Assembly: GCA_023228705.1 (NCBI GenBank)
Contig: JALOAS010000124.1
Coordinates: 1 to 7,569, forward strand
From: Ottowia sp.
Lineage (GTDB): Bacteria; Pseudomonadota; Gammaproteobacteria; Burkholderiales; Burkholderiaceae_C
DNA: 7,569 nt
Direction of reading: 5' to 3'
Shown: positions 1 through 6,164 of the stretch, piece by piece
Layout of the letters: each line of letters begins with the position of its first letter
How positions within the stretch are numbered: position 1 is the first letter of the stretch
Notes under the pieces: model-generated
The model's database searches: none
What the model saw: the letters and a program-made list of their open reading frames with translations, nothing else
Told to the model about the DNA's origin: nothing
Made by a program: the position numbers and the translations under genes

Positions 1-87
1 TACCTATATAGTACACCTGCCCGAAAACCAATCATTGTGAAAAACCCCACTTTTAGCCCGCTCCCAGAGCCAGATAAAAAGGTAGGG
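1..87 (+). promoter_or_regulatory. Left flank of the array, probable leader (partial)
   Basis: This is the only non-repeat, non-spacer sequence in the window. It lies directly 5' of a perfect first repeat, on the side where the leader belongs if the + strand is transcribed. It holds no open reading frame of useful length. TATAGT at 7-12 matches a bacterial -10 box at five of six positions, but its -35 would be outside the window, so the promoter is only a guess. The last bases before the repeat are AAAAAGGTAGGG, a purine-rich junction. GC content looks higher than in the spacers. The alternative, that this is the leader-distal end, is less likely because distal repeats are often degenerate and this one is intact. 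Confidence 0.55.
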
Positions 88-124
88 GTAAGAATCTATT
101 TGACCCGACTTAGGGGGTTGAGAC
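88..124 (+). repeat. First CRISPR repeat unit (representative 37-mer)
   Basis: Numbering the repeat 1-37, C17-C19 can pair with G26-G28 or G27-G29, and A16-C19 with G28-T31; G15 with T32 adds only a wobble. It is a weak hairpin with a 6-8 nt loop. Cas6-type cleavage after base 29 would leave the 8-nt handle GTTGAGAC on the 5' end of each crRNA, as in type I and III systems. The unit is identical to the 99 later complete copies, which supports this being the active, leader-proximal end. Confidence 0.9.
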
Positions 125-160
125 TTCCATTGCAAAGATTATATCATTTCTTTGCAATGA
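125..160 (+). other. Spacer 1 (leader-proximal), inferred peptide SLQRNDIIFAME
   Basis: If the left flank is the leader this is the newest spacer. The minus strand aligns with spacer 37 (IQVLSLQRNDTI, 2797-2832) with AAT/AAC and GAT/GAC synonymous. It carries an 11-bp perfect inverted repeat (128-138 with 149-159). Confidence 0.7.
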
Positions 161-498
161 GTAAGAATCTATTTGACCCGACTTAGGGGGTTGAGACATT
201 TGCTTCTATTTCTAAATTTATTTTAACTTCCATTTGTAAGAATCTATTTGACCCGACTTAGGGGGTTGAGACACTATGGACATCACTGGAGTAATCCCAG
301 CTTGAGATATCGTAAGAATCTATTTGACCCGACTTAGGGGGTTGAGACACATTTCTTCATTTTCATAAAATCTGACAAATTTTGTAAGAATCTATTTGAC
401 CCGACTTAGGGGGTTGAGACAATCTGTGCCCTTCCTTGTAAGAGGACGTGCATTATAATTGGTAAGAATCTATTTGACCCGACTTAGGGGGTTGAGAC

Positions 499-534
499 AA
501 ACTCTTTTGAACATTCATAACAATGCCCAAAAGT
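499..534 (+). other. Spacer 6, inferred zinc-binding motif in the target
   Basis: The minus strand reads TFGHCYECSKEF, with a CxxC pair typical of small zinc ribbons or fingers. This is an inference from twelve residues only. Confidence 0.4.
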
Positions 535-643
535 GTAAGAATCTATTTGACCCGACTTAGGGGGTTGAGACAGGAACAGTGTTATCCACTGCTCTGTTTC
601 AGATGTGTAAGAATCTATTTGACCCGACTTAGGGGGTTGAGAC

Positions 644-678
644 CATTTTAACTCCTTTACTGACAAGTTAGTTACCTG
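644..678 (+). other. Spacer 8, targets a ribosome binding site and start codon
   Basis: The minus strand ends AGTAAAGGAGTTAAAATG, a Shine-Dalgarno sequence (AAGGAG) followed at normal spacing by ATG. Upstream is ACTTGTCAG, one arm of the palindrome seen complete in spacer 17. It is probably the translation initiation region of a target gene. Confidence 0.6.
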
Positions 679-1013
679 GTAAGAATCTATTTGACCCGAC
701 TTAGGGGGTTGAGACTTTCAGTGCATCTCAAGTAGGTTCGATGCTTGTTACCCTGTAAGAATCTATTTGACCCGACTTAGGGGGTTGAGACGTATGCCAT
801 AGCTGTCACGCTATGTTCTAGCAATATGGTAAGAATCTATTTGACCCGACTTAGGGGGTTGAGACTTAAAATTTTGAATGATTGTTGTAACAATATCCAA
901 TGGTAAGAATCTATTTGACCCGACTTAGGGGGTTGAGACTTGCATGTCAATAGCATGAACGATCCACCTTGATCTGGTAAGAATCTATTTGACCCGACTT
1001 AGGGGGTTGAGAC

Positions 1014-1050
1014 AAATCATTTTCGATGGACTCTTCATTCTCTATTTTTT
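1014..1050 (+). other. Spacer 13, inferred target peptide KIENEESIENDF
   Basis: The minus strand frame aligns with spacer 71 (DEESIETDFDG) and runs on into spacer 62 (DFDGNPIIRTPL). GAT/GAC and similar differences are synonymous in this frame. Confidence 0.7.
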
Positions 1051-1307
1051 GTAAGAATCTATTTGACCCGACTTAGGGGGTTGAGACAAATTCTTGGTTA
1101 TCCAAGAATATTTGAACAACCTCTGTAAGAATCTATTTGACCCGACTTAGGGGGTTGAGACTAAGACTTCTACATTATCGAACATATTATTTAAATCGTA
1201 AGAATCTATTTGACCCGACTTAGGGGGTTGAGACATTATCACCAATCGGGAAGGACATCTCCTTCTATGGGTAAGAATCTATTTGACCCGACTTAGGGGG
1301 TTGAGAC

Positions 1308-1346
1308 TAATAATCTCCTTTACTGACAAGTTAAGTTACTTGTCAG
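1308..1346 (+). other. Spacer 17, conserved palindrome plus ribosome binding site
   Basis: It contains the perfect inverted repeat CTGACAAGT/ACTTGTCAG (1323-1331 with 1338-1346, 6-nt loop). On the minus strand this is followed by AGTAAAGGAG. It is one base longer in the loop than spacer 8 and has stops in all three minus-strand frames, so the target is likely non-coding. Confidence 0.65.
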
Positions 1347-1383
1347 GTAAGAATCTATTTGACCCGACTTAGGGGGTTGAGAC

Positions 1384-1422
1384 ACGTGTGTCCAGCCGCT
1401 TGGGCTTGATGTATGATGAAAT
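1384..1422 (+). other. Spacer 18, probable further homologue of the spacer 53 target
   Basis: The minus strand reads ISSYIKPKRLDTR, aligning with ISSFNQSKRMGT of spacers 82 and 53. AAG CGG is conserved and M/L, F/Y are conservative changes. This is a weaker member of the group. Confidence 0.5.
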
Positions 1423-1831
1423 GTAAGAATCTATTTGACCCGACTTAGGGGGTTGAGACGATGAAGGCATACCCTACTACTTCCGTGCATAAGGGAAGTA
1501 AGAATCTATTTGACCCGACTTAGGGGGTTGAGACTGTTTCTGGGGATCCAGTATAGGACTTCTTTCTAATAGTAAGAATCTATTTGACCCGACTTAGGGG
1601 GTTGAGACTGCGAGGTACTGACCCAGAAGTAGCTGCTCAATTATAGTAAGAATCTATTTGACCCGACTTAGGGGGTTGAGACAGACTGCGTACCATACTG
1701 CAATAGACTATGCTGTATTCGTAAGAATCTATTTGACCCGACTTAGGGGGTTGAGACTAATATACATGATATAGCAGATATATTAGGAGGTAGAGTAAGA
1801 ATCTATTTGACCCGACTTAGGGGGTTGAGAC

Positions 1832-1870
1832 TTGTTCGAAAACAAACCATCCAACATGATAACCTGTTTT
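1832..1870 (+). other. Spacer 24, inferred target peptide GYHVGWFVFEQ
   Basis: The minus strand aligns with spacer 43 (DYPVGWLVFEQAY), with TAT/TAC synonymous and TTT/CTT conservative. Confidence 0.7.
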
Positions 1871-2126
1871 GTAAGAATCTATTTGACCCGACTTAGGGGG
1901 TTGAGACACACATCGGTCACCCGATGGTTCTTCCTCGAAGCGTTGTAAGAATCTATTTGACCCGACTTAGGGGGTTGAGACTTGGAATTGTTTTTTGAAA
2001 GTCCTTTACGGACTTCAGTAAGAATCTATTTGACCCGACTTAGGGGGTTGAGACTATAGCTTGGTCATCTACGAATTGACCTTCGTAGAGTAAGAATCTA
2101 TTTGACCCGACTTAGGGGGTTGAGAC

Positions 2127-2164
2127 AGATAGCAAAGGTTTTTTTATCGTTTCTCCGATTTTGA
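2127..2164 (+). other. Spacer 28, inferred target peptide KIGETIKKPLLS
   Basis: The minus strand aligns with spacer 33 (GDIIGETIRKPL). ACG/ACC and CCT/CCC are synonymous and AAA/AGA is lysine to arginine. Confidence 0.65.
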
Positions 2165-2352
2165 GTAAGAATCTATTTGACCCGACTTAGGGGGTTGAGA
2201 CATAGTCCTCCAACTTTTAAAGTTGGGATCTCCATCCTTGTAAGAATCTATTTGACCCGACTTAGGGGGTTGAGACACAACTGAGCCTTAGCCTCGACTA
2301 AGTTCAGAAAGAATTGTAAGAATCTATTTGACCCGACTTAGGGGGTTGAGAC

Positions 2353-2389
2353 AAAAGGTGTAATCACTTAACTCTATTTGTGAAAAAAT
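2353..2389 (+). repeat. Spacer 31, exact duplicate of spacer 36
   Basis: This 37-bp spacer is identical to the one at 2723-2759, five units downstream; the four spacers between them are unique. The minus strand reads IFSQIELSDYTF. It may come from recombination between identical repeats or from a repeated acquisition. The identical ends favour copying within the array. Confidence 0.95.
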
Positions 2390-2502
2390 GTAAGAATCTA
2401 TTTGACCCGACTTAGGGGGTTGAGACTTCCTTTTTGGCATGTGCTTTGTTACTCCAAATCATTTTGTAAGAATCTATTTGACCCGACTTAGGGGGTTGAG
2501 AC

Positions 2503-2538
2503 AAGGGTTTTCTTATGGTTTCTCCGATGATGTCACCC
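2503..2538 (+). other. Spacer 33, inferred target peptide GDIIGETIRKPL
   Basis: Homologue of the spacer 28 target, with the coding frame on the minus strand. Confidence 0.65.
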
Positions 2539-2647
2539 GTAAGAATCTATTTGACCCGACTTAGGGGGTTGAGACTTTACACTATTTTCTATCCTATAAA
2601 AAGGATAGGAGTAAGAATCTATTTGACCCGACTTAGGGGGTTGAGAC

Positions 2648-2685
2648 AATGATAAGTAATATTTTTCATAATAGGGTCCTTCGTA
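2648..2685 (+). other. Spacer 35, inferred target peptide YEGPYYEKYYLS
   Basis: The minus strand aligns with spacer 75 (GPFDEKYHLSFRG). GAA/GAG is synonymous, and Y/F and Y/H are single-base changes. Confidence 0.7.
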
Positions 2686-2722
2686 GTAAGAATCTATTTG
2701 ACCCGACTTAGGGGGTTGAGAC

Positions 2723-2759
2723 AAAAGGTGTAATCACTTAACTCTATTTGTGAAAAAAT
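2723..2759 (+). repeat. Spacer 36, exact duplicate of spacer 31
   Basis: Same 37 bases as 2353-2389. It is the only fully identical spacer pair I found among the 100. Confidence 0.95.
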
Positions 2760-2796
2760 GTAAGAATCTATTTGACCCGACTTAGGGGGTTGAGAC

Positions 2797-2832
2797 GATT
2801 GTGTCGTTTCTTTGCAATGATAACACTTGGAT
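2797..2832 (+). other. Spacer 37, homologue of the spacer 1 target
   Basis: The minus strand reads IQVLSLQRNDTI. The shared SLQRND segment has two synonymous differences from spacer 1, so an older acquisition hit the same gene. Confidence 0.65.
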
Positions 2833-2939
2833 GTAAGAATCTATTTGACCCGACTTAGGGGGTTGAGACATAAGAGGATCTCTTCAACTTTATAATTAAC
2901 GGGTAAGAATCTATTTGACCCGACTTAGGGGGTTGAGAC

Positions 2940-2977
2940 TATGTTTTAATCTTATTATCATTAAGATTAAAACATTT
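2940..2977 (+). other. Spacer 39, 14-bp perfect inverted repeat
   Basis: ATGTTTTAATCTTA (2941-2954) pairs with TAAGATTAAAACAT (2962-2975) around a 7-nt loop, so nearly the whole spacer is a hairpin. The minus strand is also open (KCFNLNDNKIKT), so a terminator origin is not certain. Confidence 0.9.
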
Positions 2978-3239
2978 GTAAGAATCTATTTGACCCGACT
3001 TAGGGGGTTGAGACCTCCCTCCTCCGAAAAATTCTAGATCATTGATATTTTCGTAAGAATCTATTTGACCCGACTTAGGGGGTTGAGACTTTCATATTCT
3101 CCTGTTACAGGATCGCATGATCTTGTCGTAAGAATCTATTTGACCCGACTTAGGGGGTTGAGACGTTTACACGGAGTTTAAACTTATCTAAATTGAATCC
3201 CCGTAAGAATCTATTTGACCCGACTTAGGGGGTTGAGAC

Positions 3240-3280
3240 ATATGCTTGTTCGAAAACAAGCCATCCAACAGGGTAATCTG
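3240..3280 (+). other. Spacer 43, inferred target peptide DYPVGWLVFEQAY
   Basis: Homologue of the spacer 24 target, shifted by several bases. It contains a 7-bp stem GCTTGTT/AACAAGC (3244-3250 with 3255-3261) around a CGAA loop. Confidence 0.7.
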
Positions 3281-3317
3281 GTAAGAATCTATTTGACCCG
3301 ACTTAGGGGGTTGAGAC

Positions 3318-3357
3318 TCTCGGCAGAGATCATCTGCTCTACCGAGATCGATATCTT
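3318..3357 (+). other. Spacer 44, inferred target peptide KISISVEQMISAE
   Basis: The minus strand aligns with spacers 55 (HIVGMKTLISVE) and 63 (IVGMKISISAEQM). Together they tile one inferred gene in at least two sequence variants. Its ends also pair (TCTCGG with CCGAGA). Confidence 0.7.
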
Positions 3358-3394
3358 GTAAGAATCTATTTGACCCGACTTAGGGGGTTGAGAC

Positions 3395-3430
3395 TTAAGT
3401 TACCTGTCAGTTATTTTTTTATTAAATAAA
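3395..3430 (+). other. Spacer 45, upstream half of the palindromic element
   Basis: The minus strand is AT-rich (TTTATTTAATAAAAAAATAA), then CTGACAGGTAACTTAA. It overlaps the start of spacer 72 by ten bases, covering the region upstream of the palindrome. Confidence 0.6.
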
Positions 3431-3467
3431 GTAAGAATCTATTTGACCCGACTTAGGGGGTTGAGAC

Positions 3468-3505
3468 ACAGTACAGTAGTATTACTATACTGTGATACAT
3501 ATCAC
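3468..3505 (+). other. Spacer 46, operator-like non-coding target
   Basis: It contains several inverted repeats: ACAGTA/TACTGT, TAGTA/TACTA and GTGATA/TATCAC. It overlaps spacer 56 by 18 bases (ACAGTACAGTAGTATTAC). Confidence 0.6.
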
Positions 3506-3542
3506 GTAAGAATCTATTTGACCCGACTTAGGGGGTTGAGAC

Positions 3543-3580
3543 TCTGTAGTGAGGTATGAAATATATTCACTAACCTGAAC
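3543..3580 (+). other. Spacer 47, inferred target peptide VQVSEYISYLTT
   Basis: Its minus-strand end (CTCACTACAGA) is the start of spacer 79, in the same frame. The two join into one continuous peptide segment. Confidence 0.65.
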
Positions 3581-3765
3581 GTAAGAATCTATTTGACCCG
3601 ACTTAGGGGGTTGAGACCCAACCGCTTCGGATATACTTCCGTCGGTTGGGATAGTAAGAATCTATTTGACCCGACTTAGGGGGTTGAGACTTTTTTCGAA
3701 GTCTACAACAGCTTCTTCATGAGGAGTGGTAAGAATCTATTTGACCCGACTTAGGGGGTTGAGAC

Positions 3766-3801
3766 CGTCGGCTCCATTGCCATAGGATAATACTTTTACA
3801 T
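3766..3801 (+). other. Spacer 50, inferred PAPS-reductase-like P-loop in the target
   Basis: The minus strand reads VKVLSYGNGAD, which resembles the N-terminal nucleotide-binding loop of the phosphoadenosine phosphosulfate reductase-like family found in phages and DNA-modification loci. It is short, so tentative. Confidence 0.35.
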
Positions 3802-3913
3802 GTAAGAATCTATTTGACCCGACTTAGGGGGTTGAGACTCATTCCAGGACTTCGTTCTTGATTGAAACCTAAGTTAGTAAGAATCTATTTGACCCGACTT
3901 AGGGGGTTGAGAC

Positions 3914-3949
3914 ATAGAGGTGATTTGGATATACCCCTAATTCAATTTG
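3914..3949 (+). other. Spacer 52, nested within spacer 54
   Basis: All 36 bases recur as the last 36 of the 41-bp spacer at 4062-4102, which has five extra bases (TTAAA) at its left end. The minus strand reads QIELGVYPNHLY. The right ends are identical and the left ends differ, so this is not simple copying of an array unit. Confidence 0.9.
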
Positions 3950-3986
3950 GTAAGAATCTATTTGACCCGACTTAGGGGGTTGAGAC

Positions 3987-4024
3987 GTTTTGTACAATGT
4001 ACCCATCCGCTTGGACTGGTTGAA
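3987..4024 (+). other. Spacer 53, inferred target peptide FNQSKRMGTLYKT
   Basis: The minus strand reads TTC AAC CAG TCC AAG CGG ATG GGT ACA TTG TAC AAA. Spacers 82 (6165-6200), 76 (5713-5752) and 18 (1384-1422) encode the same or a related peptide in the same frame. It is antisense to the inferred mRNA. The protein family is not recognised. Confidence 0.75.
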
Positions 4025-4061
4025 GTAAGAATCTATTTGACCCGACTTAGGGGGTTGAGAC

Positions 4062-4102
4062 TTAAAATAGAGGTGATTTGGATATACCCCTAATTCAATT
4101 TG
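4062..4102 (+). other. Spacer 54, longer version of spacer 52
   Basis: This 41-bp spacer contains spacer 52 plus five bases at its 5' end. The minus strand reads QIELGVYPNHLYF. The unequal lengths point to two acquisitions from the same or near-identical target with the same fixed end. Confidence 0.9.
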
Positions 4103-4139
4103 GTAAGAATCTATTTGACCCGACTTAGGGGGTTGAGAC

Positions 4140-4177
4140 TGCTCTACCGAGATCAATGTCTTCATGCCCACAATATG
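4140..4177 (+). other. Spacer 55, inferred target peptide HIVGMKTLISVE
   Basis: It shares GGGCATGAAGA and GATCTCGGTAGAGCA (minus strand) with spacers 63 and 44. ATG could be a start codon, but the frame is open upstream (HIVG), so an internal methionine fits as well. Confidence 0.7.
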
Positions 4178-4214
4178 GTAAGAATCTATTTGACCCGACT
4201 TAGGGGGTTGAGAC

Positions 4215-4254
4215 ATAATCCTCCATAATACATATTACAGTACAGTAGTATTAC
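4215..4254 (+). other. Spacer 56, continues the spacer 46 target to a ribosome binding site
   Basis: The minus strand starts in the shared 18 bases and ends GTATTATGGAGGATTAT, with a strong GGAGG. Together with spacer 46 it spans about 60 bases of an inferred 5' region of a target gene. Confidence 0.6.
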
Positions 4255-4291
4255 GTAAGAATCTATTTGACCCGACTTAGGGGGTTGAGAC

Positions 4292-4328
4292 TATTATCTT
4301 GGCTAACTATGTCATACCTTGTAGCTTC
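4292..4328 (+). other. Spacer 57, inferred target peptide EATRYDIVSQDN
   Basis: It shares about 30 bases (TCTTGGCTAACTATGTCATA and what follows) with spacer 69 at 5189-5226, offset at both ends. Only this minus-strand frame of the three stays open across both. Confidence 0.7.
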
Positions 4329-4659
4329 GTAAGAATCTATTTGACCCGACTTAGGGGGTTGAGACATTAGCCCTGCCACCTTGCGGATCAGGGCTCCACC
4401 AGGTAAGAATCTATTTGACCCGACTTAGGGGGTTGAGACTTTTTCTCGATGTTTGTAAGGCCTGCCAGTACACTCCGTAAGAATCTATTTGACCCGACTT
4501 AGGGGGTTGAGACTAATTCTTCCTCTCTGTGCACAATGTACACAACCTTGGTAAGAATCTATTTGACCCGACTTAGGGGGTTGAGACCTAGTGACTAATA
4601 AGCGATTATAATCTATAATTTCGTAAGAATCTATTTGACCCGACTTAGGGGGTTGAGAC

Positions 4660-4695
4660 TAGGGGGGTTCTTATGATGGGGTTACCATCGAAATC
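4660..4695 (+). other. Spacer 62, inferred target peptide DFDGNPIIRTPL
   Basis: The minus strand begins GAT TTC GAT GGT AAC where spacer 71 ends GAC TTC GAT GGT AA, so this covers the next part of the same gene or of a homologue. Confidence 0.65.
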
Positions 4696-4732
4696 GTAAG
4701 AATCTATTTGACCCGACTTAGGGGGTTGAGAC

Positions 4733-4772
4733 TCATCTGCTCTGCCGAGATCGATATCTTCATGCCCACAAT
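4733..4772 (+). other. Spacer 63, variant of the spacer 44/55 target
   Basis: The minus strand reads IVGMKISISAEQM. It differs from spacers 44 and 55 by a few bases, which suggests a related but not identical target. Confidence 0.7.
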
Positions 4773-4809
4773 GTAAGAATCTATTTGACCCGACTTAGGG
4801 GGTTGAGAC

Positions 4810-4851
4810 GAGACGATTGTATTGCAAAGATGCAAGAATGAGTTTATTATA
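4810..4851 (+). other. Spacer 64, begins with a copy of the repeat's last five bases
   Basis: The repeat ends GAGAC and the spacer starts GAGAC again. Without these five bases the spacer would be 37 bp, the usual length, instead of 42. Confidence 0.6.
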
Positions 4852-5039
4852 GTAAGAATCTATTTGACCCGACTTAGGGGGTTGAGACTTTATCTGGATA
4901 ATCGATAGGAACAATACTTGTTACCGTAAGAATCTATTTGACCCGACTTAGGGGGTTGAGACAATGGATAATTTTTTAATGAGAGGAATGAATAAATCAT
5001 CCGTAAGAATCTATTTGACCCGACTTAGGGGGTTGAGAC

Positions 5040-5076
5040 TAAGTTTTTTATTCTCAATTCTTAACAGCATCCCTTC
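5040..5076 (+). other. Spacer 67, inferred target peptide EGMLLRIENKKL
   Basis: This is nearly the same as spacer 97 (7282-7323), beginning at the same base and differing at a few positions. Spacer 73 is a more distant homologue of both. Confidence 0.75.
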
Positions 5077-5113
5077 GTAAGAATCTATTTGACCCGACTT
5101 AGGGGGTTGAGAC

Positions 5114-5151
5114 ATTAAATCTTCTCTCTCTTTACAAGAAGAGAAGTTTAC
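5114..5151 (+). other. Spacer 68, overlaps the target of spacer 98
   Basis: Its last 20 bases (TTACAAGAAGAGAAGTTTAC) are the first 20 of spacer 98. Joined on the minus strand, the two give one open frame containing KKVNFSSCKEREDL. Confidence 0.8.
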
Positions 5152-5188
5152 GTAAGAATCTATTTGACCCGACTTAGGGGGTTGAGAC

Positions 5189-5226
5189 ATATATTGTCTT
5201 GGCTAACTATGTCATACCTTGTAGCT
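5189..5226 (+). other. Spacer 69, shifted copy of the spacer 57 target
   Basis: The minus strand reads ATRYDIVSQDNI, with one synonymous difference (GAT/GAC) from spacer 57 in the overlap. Confidence 0.7.
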
Positions 5227-5337
5227 GTAAGAATCTATTTGACCCGACTTAGGGGGTTGAGACGTTAATTAAATACTTGTCCTTGCTGTCCTTATTCAAC
5301 GTAAGAATCTATTTGACCCGACTTAGGGGGTTGAGAC

Positions 5338-5375
5338 TTACCATCGAAGTCAGTTTCGATGGACTCTTCATCTTT
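5338..5375 (+). other. Spacer 71, inferred target peptide KDEESIETDFDG
   Basis: It overlaps homologous sequence in spacers 13 and 62. It also holds a perfect 8-bp inverted repeat, CCATCGAA (5341-5348) with TTCGATGG (5355-5362). Confidence 0.7.
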
Positions 5376-5412
5376 GTAAGAATCTATTTGACCCGACTTA
5401 GGGGGTTGAGAC

Positions 5413-5451
5413 TTTCTTATTTCTTTTTTATTACTGACAAGTTAAGTTACC
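5413..5451 (+). other. Spacer 72, downstream half of the palindromic element
   Basis: The minus strand reads GGTAACTTAACTTGTCAG and then an A-rich sequence unlike that of spacers 8 and 17. The conserved element therefore sits before different downstream sequences. Confidence 0.6.
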
Positions 5452-5488
5452 GTAAGAATCTATTTGACCCGACTTAGGGGGTTGAGAC

Positions 5489-5524
5489 TATTTGTTTTTG
5501 ATTCTCAACAACACACCCTCAGGA
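5489..5524 (+). other. Spacer 73, diverged homologue: PEGVLLRIKNK
   Basis: Minus strand codons GTG TTG TTG AGA ATC AAA AAC align with ATG TTG TTA AGA ATT GAG AAT in spacer 97. TTG/TTA, ATC/ATT and AAC/AAT are synonymous, which supports a coding target read on the minus strand. Confidence 0.7.
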
Positions 5525-5637
5525 GTAAGAATCTATTTGACCCGACTTAGGGGGTTGAGACTAACACACTCACTCATTATTTGTCTACCTATTGTAGTGT
5601 GTAAGAATCTATTTGACCCGACTTAGGGGGTTGAGAC

Positions 5638-5675
5638 CCCCTAAATGATAAGTGATATTTCTCATCAAAGGGTCC
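5638..5675 (+). other. Spacer 75, inferred target peptide GPFDEKYHLSFRG
   Basis: Homologue of the spacer 35 target, extended downstream in the same frame. Confidence 0.7.
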
Positions 5676-5712
5676 GTAAGAATCTATTTGACCCGACTTA
5701 GGGGGTTGAGAC

Positions 5713-5752
5713 ATTTCGATTGATTGAATAACATAATAATCATTATATGTTT
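5713..5752 (+). other. Spacer 76, diverged homologue of the spacer 53/82 target
   Basis: The minus strand reads KHIMIIMLFNQSK. The codons for FNQSK are TTC AAT CAA TCG AAA here against TTC AAC CAG TCC AAG in spacers 53 and 82: four successive synonymous third-position changes, a strong sign that the target is coding on the minus strand. Confidence 0.7.
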
Positions 5753-5940
5753 GTAAGAATCTATTTGACCCGACTTAGGGGGTTGAGACTCAATTGTTTC
5801 CCCGTCTTCGAAGACGCAGGCAACAACTAGTAAGAATCTATTTGACCCGACTTAGGGGGTTGAGACTAATTCTTATTGTTTGCACCCCTGTTGGATGCTT
5901 TATGTAAGAATCTATTTGACCCGACTTAGGGGGTTGAGAC

Positions 5941-5977
5941 AATGTCCAGTTCCTCCTTCAAGCCAGTCTGTAGTGAG
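5941..5977 (+). other. Spacer 79, inferred target peptide LTTDWLEGGTGH
   Basis: It continues the spacer 47 frame. The GAAGGAGG it contains on the minus strand is therefore better read as Glu-Gly-Gly codons than as a ribosome binding site. Confidence 0.65.
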
Positions 5978-6164
5978 GTAAGAATCTATTTGACCCGACT
6001 TAGGGGGTTGAGACTTTAACCCCTTTTGTATATCTACCTCAGAAGGTAGGACGTAAGAATCTATTTGACCCGACTTAGGGGGTTGAGACTTGAACTTAAA
6101 TATCCTTGAACTATTCTCGATTGCAATGTAAGAATCTATTTGACCCGACTTAGGGGGTTGAGAC

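Noticed and set aside
484..666. Minus-strand open frame of 60 codons
   Set aside because: It is repeat (SQPPKSGQIDSY) and spacers read through; no independent start region and no gene-like composition.
2533..2724. Minus-strand open frame of 63 codons
   Set aside because: Same repeat-encoded peptide three times; frame is kept only where repeat plus spacer length is divisible by three.
2940..2977. Spacer 39 hairpin as a transcription terminator of the array
   Set aside because: It is confined to one spacer, has no T-tract on either side, and the array continues unchanged for more than 60 units.
3899..4216. Minus-strand open frame of 105 codons with a repeated motif
   Set aside because: It looks like a repeat protein but the motif is the CRISPR repeat and the linkers are spacers.
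5277..5477. Plus-strand open frame of 66 codons
   Set aside because: Contains the translated repeat (VRIYLTRLRGLRL) and spacers; not a gene.
5941..5977. Strong Shine-Dalgarno (GAAGGAGG, minus strand) in spacer 79
   Set aside because: No ATG, GTG or TTG follows at proper spacing within the spacer, and the frame continues from spacer 47 as coding sequence.
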